NCBI GenBank assembly: GCA_014800105.1
Contig: JAAVGQ010000062.1
Location: 1 to 5,488 of the forward strand
Direction: 5' to 3'
From: Bacteroidales bacterium
Lineage (GTDB): Bacteria > Bacteroidota > Bacteroidia > Bacteroidales > Muribaculaceae
DNA: 5,488 bases
Below the pieces are notes generated by a model. The model had not been told where the DNA came from and ran no database searches. It saw nothing but the letters and a program-made list of their open reading frames with translations. This document shows, piece after piece, positions 1 through 5,488 of the stretch. Each line of letters begins with the position of its first letter. Positions within the stretch are counted from its first letter, which is position 1. The position numbers and the translations under genes were made by a program.

Positions 1-350
1 CTCTTCCGGCGCTGCGCGTGCTCAAACATGCTCTTAACTTCGATTACTATCAACCCGAGACCAAATAACACTGTAGCGAACGGCATGAAGTAAGGAGTGA
101 AAAACAGCCCGAGGCAGTCAATCAGGAATCCCATCATGAGCAGTCGCCAGTACTCACCCATCTTTGCGATCGTGTCGCGCAGACGGTGAGAATGCACGCG
201 CTGTTCAGTCTTACGGGCGGTGTGTACACCGTCCCACATATCCATAAAGATTCCAACGATAACCAGCAGGCTCACGATAAGGAATATCCCGAGGAACAGA
301 TGCAGCTTACTCCATGGGATTAGCGATTCTACGATAAAGTAATTTTCCAT
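1..350 (-). CDS. Phage holin, Phage_holin_4-like (3' end off the window)
   Basis: Holins form lesions in the inner membrane at the end of the lytic cycle and so release or activate the endolysin. Hand translation from the ATG at 348-350 gives 116 residues, still open at the window edge. Residues 17-36 are a strongly hydrophobic helix (HLFLGIFLIVSLLVIVGIFM). A charged loop follows, with DMWDG at 37-41, a basic HTARKTEQRVHSHRLRDTI stretch at 43-61 and KMGEYW at 63-68. Hydrophobic segments resume at about 70-84 and 88-103, followed by a charged tail (EVKSMFEHAQRRK). The D-x-x-(D/T)-G, S-x-x-L-R-x-T-I, K-x-x-x-Y pattern after the first helix is what I know from the Phage_holin_4 (TcdE/BhlA-like) family. 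It lies last of five co-directional genes, 29 bases after the secreted four-cysteine gene, which fits a lysis cassette. There is no Shine-Dalgarno sequence; the leader is AT-rich. The family call is from motif memory, not a search. Confidence 0.75.
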   Translation of the reverse strand, partial: MENYFIVESLIPWSKLHLFLGIFLIVSLLVIVGIFMDMWDGVHTARKTEQRVHSHRLRDTIAKMGEYWRLLMMGFLIDCLGLFFTPYFMPFATVLFGLGLIVIEVKSMFEHAQRRK

Positions 351-379
351 TGTCGATAATATTTAAATCGGTTGATTGG
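351..379 (-). promoter_or_regulatory. AT-rich, Shine-Dalgarno-less leader of the holin gene
   Basis: The 29-base gap between the four-cysteine gene and the holin reads AAATATTATCGACA immediately before the ATG (351-364). It has no purine-rich ribosome site. Its similarity to the leader at 1121-1136 suggests a common initiation context in this operon. No terminator hairpin is seen here. Confidence 0.4.
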
Positions 380-832
380 TTACTGTTCAAGGAAGAAGTT
401 CATGATAACCTCGCAGCCCGCTACCGTCCACTTGTCGTTAGAGTCCATGAGACGGCCTAAGCTCTCCTCAGTGAGGGGATCAACCTCTATCTCTACCTCC
501 TTTTCGAGCTCTGACTGCAAGCACTCTCTCAATTCTGAGTTATATTTTCTTGCAGCGGTGTCGTGAAGTACCTTCTCCTCGGGAGTTGCATTGTCAGGCG
601 TCTCCTTAATCTTACGCTCGAGCTTCACAAGTTCATCCCAGTTCTCGGGCCGGAGCTTTTCGATCGCTTCCTGCTCAAGCTTGTCGTATTTCTCGACCTC
701 GGCTTTCACCCGGCTACATGTACGCACGATTTTAAACTTTTCCTGAGTCTCGCATTTTGCCAAGGCAGCCTGTGCCATGATAGCGCTCACACTGATAAGT
801 ACTGAAAGTTTGATATTCTTTTTCATTGTCAT
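380..832 (-). CDS. Secreted four-cysteine helical protein, unknown function
   Basis: The 150-residue product begins with a clear Sec signal peptide: basic MKKNIK, a hydrophobic core (about 9-20), then AQAALA with probable signal peptidase I cleavage after Ala25. It is probably not a lipoprotein, because Lys26 precedes Cys27 and spoils a lipobox. The mature part is highly charged, rich in Glu and Lys, and looks helical or coiled-coil over about 40-60, 64-78 and 84-116. Its cysteines are 27, 39, 104 and 140, so two periplasmic disulfides are possible. The spacing C27-x11-C39, then KYNSELREC (96-104), then a late cysteine (VAGC, 137-140) loosely recalls the DUF1311/LprI fold, but this is a weak hand comparison. 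It lies between a small phage gene and the holin, so a lysis accessory (spanin-like or a periplasmic holin regulator) or a superinfection-exclusion factor are possible. Two ATGs two codons apart (830-832, 824-826) both fit; the second gives the classical MKKN signal start. Confidence 0.7.
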   Translation of the reverse strand: MTMKKNIKLSVLISVSAIMAQAALAKCETQEKFKIVRTCSRVKAEVEKYDKLEQEAIEKLRPENWDELVKLERKIKETPDNATPEEKVLHDTAARKYNSELRECLQSELEKEVEIEVDPLTEESLGRLMDSNDKWTVAGCEVIMNFFLEQ

Positions 833-850
833 GTCGGTTTAATGGATTAG

Positions 851-1120
851 TTACTTCGCAACCTCGGTTGCTTCGTTGATGAAGGTTTCAATAGCTGTGA
901 GGACAGCGGCGCGGTCTGCTACCTGAGACTGGCAGCTCATGCCGAATGAATTGTCACCGTTCAGCCACCATGAGGCAAGATACTGACCATCCTCAGTGGT
1001 TACCTGCCCGCTCTCTACGCGAGAGTTAGCGGGGTTGTTCGCATCCTTGTGAACAGTGCCCTGCACTGCCATGCCATTGATTACATCACGAAGCGTTGTG
1101 CTTGAAGAAATTGTTTCCAT
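851..1120 (-). CDS. Small phage protein of unknown function
   Basis: I do not recognise this 89-residue protein. It has no signal peptide and no membrane segment. The N-terminal part (METISSSTTLRDVINGM) could form a short helix. The middle (about 18-62) is polar with probable beta strands (ESGQVTTEDGQYLASWWLNG) and holds a Trp pair at 51-52 and the only cysteine at 63. Residues about 68-89 (ADRAAVLTAIETFINEATEV) look like an amphipathic helix. A cytosolic or virion-associated small soluble protein is likely. It is considered real because it fills the space between two convincing genes on the same strand, with gaps of 44 and 18 bases, and because the ATG at 1118-1120 has an AT-rich leader closely resembling the one before the holin. 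Its position between tail and lysis genes does not define a role. Confidence 0.62.
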   Translation of the reverse strand: METISSSTTLRDVINGMAVQGTVHKDANNPANSRVESGQVTTEDGQYLASWWLNGDNSFGMSCQSQVADRAAVLTAIETFINEATEVAK

Positions 1121-1164
1121 AATCGTTTTAATATTTTTTGAGTTAATATTTAGTTTGTTAATTG
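1121..1164 (-). promoter_or_regulatory. AT-rich, Shine-Dalgarno-less leader with a 9-base direct repeat
   Basis: This 44-base gap before the 89-aa gene is almost pure A/T on the coding strand. It contains AAATATTAA twice (1128-1136 and 1143-1151), 15 bases apart, and no GGAGG-like site. The start-proximal copy, AAATATTAAAACGATT-ATG, parallels AAATATTATCGACA-ATG before the holin. No TTTG / TAnnTTTG Bacteroidota promoter is visible in it, so a translation-initiation role is more likely than a promoter. Confidence 0.4.
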
Positions 1165-2325
1165 TTACTGAGCATAGAAGCTGCTTTCGTAGGTATATGT
1201 CGTTTCGTCATCGGAAATATAGATGCTTATCGCAAAACTATAGTTACCTGCACGGTCTATGGTAAATGTTTTCGTCAGTGTAGCAGTCGCTCCCGGCTGA
1301 ACTGTAGTTGACGGAAAACCTCCCTGATTCGTTGTATTCGTACCGAATGTAGTTGTAACACTGCCACCGCCAAAGGTCTTTGCTACCAAACCTTGGTTAG
1401 TCACGTTAATCGAAATGCTAACATTAGCGCGGTACGGACCCGTACTACCTCCGCCACCGGACGAACGCACAGTTACGCCACCGAACTCTACATACCATTG
1501 TTTTGCTGTGACTATTGTAACCTTTTTGCCCGACATCGTGAACGGGATGCACATCGTGTTGTTAAGTCCGGCAACGTTAAGCTGAGAAAACTGTGAGATA
1601 GTTCTGATTGACACGAACGCAAACACCTCGAACTGCTTACCCGAGGGTAGCTTAGTTAGCTCAGCTCGTGGTACGCTGAACCTGAGAACCGAACCGCTGA
1701 CATTCTTGATAGGCGAACCCAGCGTGATTACTCTCGTGCCAGTGTAGTCATTCATATTACTGCTACCTTTCCCCACACCATCGGTGATGCATAGTCCCAC
1801 GTAGCAATCTACACCGGGGTTACCATTGCCGAGGCGCGACCAGTCAAAGTCACTTATCTTAAGATTCTTTTCGTGATTCGCTATGGGGAAGTCGAATATA
1901 ATATTATCATCACTACTAAAAGCATTGATTGTATCACGCTCAATGGGTTCAATCATCTCCTTCGCGGCGTGGTAGTAGCCGTCAAAGTCACCCAGACGAG
2001 CCCAATCCCCTTTGCCCGGCTTGTCGTAAGTCCAGTAAGCCGTCTTAGCCCCCGAGTCGGGATTAGGCGAGCCATGAAACATATACATCGCCATATTAGA
2101 CAATGCGCTGAAAAATGGTATGTTCGTGATGCCATAATGCACCGACACCCTCTCAGCCTCAGTCAAGACAGTGACCTTGTCATACTTTACGGGTTTATAC
2201 TTCGCCCACTTGTTAATATTGTCCATGGTACAGAGCACCCCTATCTTGGATGATGACCTGCCAAGAGCCTTTGCTACATCCTGAGTGGCAACAGGCTTGG
2301 TTACTATTCCGTTGATATATGCCAT
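1165..2325 (-). CDS. Bacteroidales-phage tail-region protein with C-terminal Ig-like domain
   Basis: The 386-residue product is probably a virion or tail-tip component acting with the fibre encoded just upstream. Its N-terminus (MAYINGIVTKPV, a VAKALG helix, IGVLC at 28-32, INKWAKYKPVKYD at 37-49, YGITNIPFF at 64-72) is a pattern I recall from uncharacterised proteins next to tail fibres in Bacteroidales phages and prophages. Residues 96-120 are aromatic-rich (YWTYDKP, DWARLGDFDGYYH). Residues about 140-285 look beta-rich. A glycine-rich hinge at 288-297 (SSGGGGSTGP) separates a C-terminal segment of about 90 residues. That segment has alternating strands (ANVSISINVTNQG, TVQPGATATLTKTFTI, GNYSFAISIYIS) typical of an Ig-like/CARDB-type fold, which in phages often serves weak carbohydrate or surface adhesion. 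No signal peptide or catalytic motif is seen. The ATG at 2323-2325 lies 5 bases after the fibre stop, so translation is probably coupled. Exact function is unknown. Confidence 0.78.
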   Translation of the reverse strand: MAYINGIVTKPVATQDVAKALGRSSSKIGVLCTMDNINKWAKYKPVKYDKVTVLTEAERVSVHYGITNIPFFSALSNMAMYMFHGSPNPDSGAKTAYWTYDKPGKGDWARLGDFDGYYHAAKEMIEPIERDTINAFSSDDNIIFDFPIANHEKNLKISDFDWSRLGNGNPGVDCYVGLCITDGVGKGSSNMNDYTGTRVITLGSPIKNVSGSVLRFSVPRAELTKLPSGKQFEVFAFVSIRTISQFSQLNVAGLNNTMCIPFTMSGKKVTIVTAKQWYVEFGGVTVRSSGGGGSTGPYRANVSISINVTNQGLVAKTFGGGSVTTTFGTNTTNQGGFPSTTVQPGATATLTKTFTIDRAGNYSFAISIYISDDETTYTYESSFYAQ

Positions 2326-2333
2326 ATATTTTA
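2326..2333 (-). promoter_or_regulatory. Fibre stop / next-gene start junction, probable translational coupling
   Basis: The fibre TAA (2331-2333) is separated from the ATG of the 386-aa gene (2323-2325) by only AATAT. There is no Shine-Dalgarno sequence; the upstream bases are A/T-rich. Ribosomes ending the fibre could re-initiate directly, which would tie the dosage of the two proteins together. Confidence 0.55.
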
Positions 2334-5300
2334 TTGTATTAATGCAGTTACCTCGTTCTTAGAAACTACAGCGTGACTGAATCTAAAGCAACCGTTTTCC
2401 TTGTCTACTGTGAGAGTGTAGCCGTCACCAAACTCAATCAAACCCCCACCCACAATAATTTTGCCACGGCTCCTTATGTAGCCCGACACATCCATAATAC
2501 CTAGTCGTGTGTCAATACCTACCGCAATCTTGCCGGAGCGTGTCTGTCCTGAACACGAGGTTTTGAATGCGATGCCCCAATGCGAATAAATTTCAAGGTT
2601 TGCTGATGTATTTTTAGCGTCATCATAGAATGTTGCTTGGTGGTCTGCCGTACCACCCTTAATGTAATTCTCGCCAACTCCAGTTTGCGACATTCGCCAC
2701 ATCGAGGCATTAGCCGTTCCGTTTACATCAAGTCGATAGTCTGCTGTTAATTTACCTACCGCTACATTTCCACCTTGGGAAATAATAAACTTACCATTTT
2801 CCGTAAATAATTTTAGTCCATAGAAGCCCCCTAAGGTGACAATATTACCAGCATTAAATCCCAAGCCATACCAAAAAGCATAATCGCCCATGGCTGAACT
2901 CTTATCAGCAGGATTTAACGATATACCACGTGAAGACTGAATGCTACCCACGCCCGTCATATCGCCACTGACATTACCCTCGCCGTTGAAGTTCTGCCCC
3001 CAGATGGTGCGAACATTGGCAAGCTTGGTGGCAGAGGCGACATTATCATCAATGCAAGCAAAGCGTTTCCACGCTTTCTTGTCGTCTCCCCATCCACTTC
3101 TGAACCACAAGCCTTGGCCAGCGGAAGATGTATGACAACAATAAATATCGAATCTTGCGCTACCACAAGGTAGAGAAATAACTTCGCCATAATTGTATAC
3201 GCCACTCAGACCGTCGGGCAGAGCGTTATGATAGGCCTTGATGCCGATTTGCGACCACAATGAGTTTTCTCCATTGACAGACGCTATTCCTCTACCTCGT
3301 AAGAACGATGTTTCATGCAACCCATCCAGCAAATCCGCGTCAAGTCCTGACCCCGCGCCGTCGTTGCCACTATCCCAAATTGTCAAGTCAACACCATTCT
3401 TACGATGCAATAAGTTCGTATTGTTTGAGCGAAAAATTCCCTGTGTATCACCCGCCCCAACAAACCATGTTGTATCGCTGAGGATCTTGTAGCCAAGCAT
3501 TCCATAATCAGTAAGCGAGTTTATTTGATTTACTTTGAGAATACCACTCATCGTGTCGCCCGACTTATTCACCGCGTTAGCGAATGCTCGGATTGCGGCT
3601 CCATTGTAGACACGGAGAGCAGCTGTGTCACCGCCCTCGAAACCGACAACATGAGTGAGATTGCTACCCCACACCCATTTAAGTTCCGCGTTCGGATTTT
3701 GATTGTATTTTATGTAGTTGTTGCCGTCTACTGAGCCATCTGCCTTAAGGAACTGCGCCGAAGTACCACCATTCTTGATGAATTTAGTAGCACAAAAGTC
3801 TCCATTAGTTTTTAGTATAGCCTCGCCTGCTGTTTCTGTCGAACCGTTAGGACGTAAGTATAAATCGCCACCTGTCGCACTTAGAATAGTGTTATTCCAA
3901 GTGACATTATTCCTCAGAATAGTACCATTTGCAGATGCGATTCCCTCAGTACTAATCTTGACTAAGCTGTTAAACGTTTTCAGACCCGTTATCGTCTGGG
4001 CTGAGCCTATTGTAACATAGTTACCAAGCATGCTATCAATGGTAGCCTTGCCATACACATTCTGTAGACGGGTATTCAAGTTCCATCCAAGCTTGGCCGA
4101 CAGAACGTACCCCTCCTTGGCCGCGGTATAGTCATCCCATGAGTCCAGGCGGTCATAGCTTGCACCCCCACCACCGCCACTTGGCACGTTATCACTGCCT
4201 TCGCCCTTAGCGGTAACCTCACCGGTTGCATAGATGCTACCGTTAACCCTGAACGCATTTCGCTCAGCATCCCACTCGATAGCCGGAGAAGCTCCCAACC
4301 GCAATGCAGTACCGCGGATAGTTCCGTTAACATCAAGCTTGTAATCCGCGGTAGTTTTACCAATTGTAACGTTTCCGCCAAGAGGATTCAAGGCCAAGCG
4401 GAAATACTCGGACGTGGTTGTTTCTCTCTGAGCTTGAAGAGAAACCATACCGTCACCGTATATCCGAGTTATAAGACCATATGGGGCTTGTGAATTATTC
4501 AAAATACTATGAGCAATACCGCCATTGTATGAAGCCGGATATAGTGCCCTGAATACGCCATCAATATTTCCGGTGCCATCAAAATTCTGTCCCCAGATGG
4601 TACGCATTGTGGCAAGCTTGGTGGCAGACACAGCATTACCCACCAATGTTGTAAGAATTGTACCCATGTCAGACCACGATGATTTACTATCAAGCGATAA
4701 TAGTATCTTAGGCATTGAGTTCGAGCCACCGGGTCTATAAAATGCAAGCCCCGAATTTGACGTTGACGCATGTAACACATAGACCGAACCATTCCAACCC
4801 GAATGAGTAACGATATAGCTACCGGCTCGATTGCCTGGTAATGTAGTTAGTATTTCGGTTTCTGATATGGTACTAAGATTTCTTCGGAAATAATCGTACT
4901 CATGGTAACCATCAAGCATGTCCGCATTCAGATTATTCACAAGTGACGTAGAGGTGACATTGATAGTCGTGGCGTAGAGGTTGCTCCAACGAGCTCCAAC
5001 ACGACCAAGAGAAAATAAATTGTCAGATGAAATACTCGGACCGAAGAAAGTATCCCCATTAATATTTATTGAAATGCTCTTATCTCCGTTTTCGCAAGAG
5101 AATACCCCGTTTTTGATATATAGCGCCCCCGTCAGCGTTCCACCAGCCAATGGTAAGTAGTTGCCGAGAAGGGTCGCGTCAGCCTTGGCACCGAGCAGAG
5201 AGTTGACCTCAGTCTTGTTGTAGTAGTTCGAGAGACTCGGGATGTCCGAAAGCTTAGCGTAATTGTTCGCAATGAGATACTGAGACAGCTGAGCCGTGTC

Positions 5301-5488
5301 AAGCCCCTGCTGAATAGCGCGGTTGACCCACTTCGAGCCATTCCATACCAATGCCTCGCCGCTTGCCAACGCACTCAGCGACACATCCTCCAATGCTGAC
5401 AATAACGTCACGCCACCCACCGCCCCGTCAGGCGTGGTGTCCTTTCCCGCTCCCTTAGCCGTCAACTCCCCCGGCGTCCACAGCGACA
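2331..5488 (-). CDS. Modular phage tail fibre / receptor-binding protein (5' end off the window)
   Basis: This is probably the adsorption fibre that recognises the host surface. The frame stays open to the right edge. The first possible in-window start is a TTG at 5463-5465, but in-frame codons before it read SLWTPGE, continuing into LTAKGAG, and an internal copy (GEVTAKG) shows this is mid-protein; the true start is outside. Residues are numbered here from that TTG: 1044 visible. Motifs in order: NGSKWVNR (42-49), PLAGGTLTGAL (105-115), a RVGARWSNLYATTINV stretch (155-170), ADMLDGYHE (181-189), ATKLA..RTIWGQNF (281-295), TTADYKLDVNGT (371-382), GEVTAKG (415-421), glycine linker (430-434), TITGLKTF (491-498), GGTSAQFLKADGSVD (566-580), KSGDTMSGIL (634-643), ADLLDGLHE (710-718), a second ATKLA..RTIWGQNF (812-826) and a second TADYRLDVNGT (907-917). 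The composition (Gly, Ser, Asn, short strands, no long hydrophobic run) fits a trimeric beta-structured fibre. No S74 peptidase chaperone is evident. The protein ends NEVTALIQ. Confidence 0.88.
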   Translation of the reverse strand, partial: SLWTPGELTAKGAGKDTTPDGAVGGVTLLSALEDVSLSALASGEALVWNGSKWVNRAIQQGLDTAQLSQYLIANNYAKLSDIPSLSNYYNKTEVNSLLGAKADATLLGNYLPLAGGTLTGALYIKNGVFSCENGDKSISININGDTFFGPSISSDNLFSLGRVGARWSNLYATTINVTSTSLVNNLNADMLDGYHEYDYFRRNLSTISETEILTTLPGNRAGSYIVTHSGWNGSVYVLHASTSNSGLAFYRPGGSNSMPKILLSLDSKSSWSDMGTILTTLVGNAVSATKLATMRTIWGQNFDGTGNIDGVFRALYPASYNGGIAHSILNNSQAPYGLITRIYGDGMVSLQAQRETTTSEYFRLALNPLGGNVTIGKTTADYKLDVNGTIRGTALRLGASPAIEWDAERNAFRVNGSIYATGEVTAKGEGSDNVPSGGGGGASYDRLDSWDDYTAAKEGYVLSAKLGWNLNTRLQNVYGKATIDSMLGNYVTIGSAQTITGLKTFNSLVKISTEGIASANGTILRNNVTWNNTILSATGGDLYLRPNGSTETAGEAILKTNGDFCATKFIKNGGTSAQFLKADGSVDGNNYIKYNQNPNAELKWVWGSNLTHVVGFEGGDTAALRVYNGAAIRAFANAVNKSGDTMSGILKVNQINSLTDYGMLGYKILSDTTWFVGAGDTQGIFRSNNTNLLHRKNGVDLTIWDSGNDGAGSGLDADLLDGLHETSFLRGRGIASVNGENSLWSQIGIKAYHNALPDGLSGVYNYGEVISLPCGSARFDIYCCHTSSAGQGLWFRSGWGDDKKAWKRFACIDDNVASATKLANVRTIWGQNFNGEGNVSGDMTGVGSIQSSRGISLNPADKSSAMGDYAFWYGLGFNAGNIVTLGGFYGLKLFTENGKFIISQGGNVAVGKLTADYRLDVNGTANASMWRMSQTGVGENYIKGGTADHQATFYDDAKNTSANLEIYSHWGIAFKTSCSGQTRSGKIAVGIDTRLGIMDVSGYIRSRGKIIVGGGLIEFGDGYTLTVDKENGCFRFSHAVVSKNEVTALIQ
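2334..2414 (-). repeat. Fibre module-end motif, C-terminal copy (…FRF…NEVTALIQ)
   Basis: Residues 1018-1044 (LTVDKENGCFRF, then HAVVSKNEVTALIQ) align without gaps to 396-422, sharing D, E, F, R and the E-V-T-A core. Here the motif is followed by three residues and the stop codon instead of a glycine linker and a further module. Confidence 0.6.
2715..3569 (-). repeat. Fibre repeat unit, copy 2 (motif order D-A-B-C)
   Basis: Second copy of the same series. D is NKSGDTMSGIL (633-643, 3537-3569), A is LDADLLDGLHETSFLRG (708-724, about 3294-3344), B runs from NVASATKLA to GEGNVSG (808-834, 2964-3044) and C is NVAVGKLTADYRLDVNGT (900-917, 2715-2768). Offsets to copy 1 are about 528, 529, 531 and 535 residues, so the order and spacing are nearly preserved. 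The A-B interval (GRGIASVNGENSLW..., with YNYGEVISL and GLWFRSGWGDDKKAWKRF) resembles a pyocin-knob-type domain and is unlike the copy 1 interval in sequence. Confidence 0.8.
3017..3035. repeat. 19-base exact direct repeat within motif B, copy 2
   Basis: The plus strand reads tggcaagcttggtggcaga here and again at 4610-4628, exactly 1593 bases (531 codons) away, in the same reading frame. The flanking bases (CCAGATGGT etc.) are also similar. It encodes part of SATKLAN/SATKLAT. Confidence 0.85.
4203..4280 (-). repeat. Fibre module-end motif, internal copy (…FRV…GEVTAKG)
   Basis: Residues 396-421 of the visible fibre (IEWDAERNAFRV, then SIYATGEVTAKG) close the first module. They are followed by a glycine linker that opens the next one (DRLDSWDDYTAAKEGYVLSA). 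A gapless match, offset 622 residues, exists at the fibre C-terminus, and the short GELTAKG at the right window edge is a third occurrence. Confidence 0.65.
4320..5153 (-). repeat. Fibre repeat unit, copy 1 (motif order D-A-B-C)
   Basis: First copy of a four-motif series inside the fibre gene, numbered from the TTG at 5465. D is PLAGGTLTGAL (105-115, bases 5121-5153). A is LNADMLDGYHEYDYFRR (179-195, 4881-4931). B runs from GNAVSATKLA to GTGNIDG (276-303, 4557-4640). C is NVTIGKTTADYKLDVNGT (365-382, 4320-4373). Between A and B lie about 80 residues (NLSTISETEIL..., including SGLAFYRPGG) that look like a knob-type domain. The motifs are conserved with copy 2, while the intervening segments are not. 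Confidence 0.8.
4610..4628. repeat. 19-base exact direct repeat within motif B, copy 1
   Basis: Partner of the identical 19 bases at 3017-3035. Direct orientation and a spacing that is a multiple of three mean that recombination between them would keep the fibre frame open. Confidence 0.85.

Noticed and set aside
380..832. Lipoprotein or o-spanin (Rz1-like) assignment for the four-cysteine protein
   Set aside because: Lys26 precedes Cys27, which breaks the lipobox, and the mature protein is charged and helical, not short and proline-rich.
1121..1164. Promoter or terminator in the longest intergenic gap
   Set aside because: No TAnnTTTG/TTTG pair on the coding strand and no GC-rich hairpin with a T-tract; the AATATT palindromes are too weak to call a terminator.
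1873..2253. Plus-strand 126-codon open frame
   Set aside because: It lies wholly inside the 386-aa gene in antisense, with no recognisable domain; its product (arginine/histidine-rich, irregular) looks like a shadow.
2334..2700. S74 intramolecular chaperone/peptidase at the fibre C-terminus
   Set aside because: The gene ends three residues after EVTA, and the expected following helical autocleavage domain is absent.
3718..4020. Plus-strand 100-codon open frame inside the fibre gene
   Set aside because: Antisense to well-supported repeated fibre motifs such as GGTSAQFLKADGSVD, with no protein features of its own.
4076..4381. Minus-strand 101-codon frame overlapping the fibre in another phase
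   Set aside because: The fibre frame across this stretch contains motif C, the GEVTAKG boundary and the glycine linker; the alternative frame has no recognisable pattern.
2331..5488. Diversity-generating retroelement target (variable repeat) in the fibre C-terminus, as known in some Bacteroides phages
   Set aside because: No lectin-fold variable region is evident at the C-terminus of the fibre or of the 386-aa protein, and there is no template repeat or reverse transcriptase in the window. It cannot be excluded outside.

Overview
The window looks like the late region of a Bacteroidales-infecting phage or integrated prophage. Three things point there. The fibre gene carries repeat motifs that I recall from Bacteroides/Parabacteroides/Prevotella phage tail fibres (ATKLA..RTIWGQNF, T.DY.LDVNGT, GGTSAQFLKADGSVD). 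The 386-residue protein opens with MAYINGIVTKPV...WAKYKPV, which I recall as a recurrent Bacteroidales-phage family. The starts lack Shine-Dalgarno sequences and sit behind AT-rich leaders, as is usual in Bacteroidota. No integrase, packaging, capsid or host gene is visible, so free phage versus prophage, and the genus, cannot be decided.

All real genes are on the minus strand, so transcription runs from right to left. In that order they are: a large tail fibre or receptor-binding protein whose 5' end lies beyond the right edge (2331-5488); a 386-aa phage structural or adhesion-type protein with a C-terminal Ig-like segment (1165-2325); a small 89-aa protein of unknown function (851-1120); a 150-aa secreted four-cysteine protein (380-832); and a holin whose 3' end lies beyond the left edge (1-350). 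The gaps are 5, 44, 18 and 29 bases. I see no terminator or promoter in them, so the five genes are probably one late operon running from tail-tip/adsorption functions into lysis. An endolysin would be expected just past the left edge.

The most informative structure is inside the fibre. Four short motifs occur twice in the same order at a period of about 530 residues. The stretches between them, probably knob-like receptor-contacting domains, are unlike each other. An E-V/L-T-A motif recurs three times, and its last copy is the very C-terminus. The fibre therefore reads as a set of interchangeable modules with conserved junctions, GC-rich at two of the boundaries and AT-rich in parts of the interior. 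The other point of interest is the four-cysteine exported protein next to the holin, which could be a lysis accessory or regulator but is unassigned. No RNA gene, CRISPR array, insertion sequence, attachment site or diversity-generating retroelement was seen.
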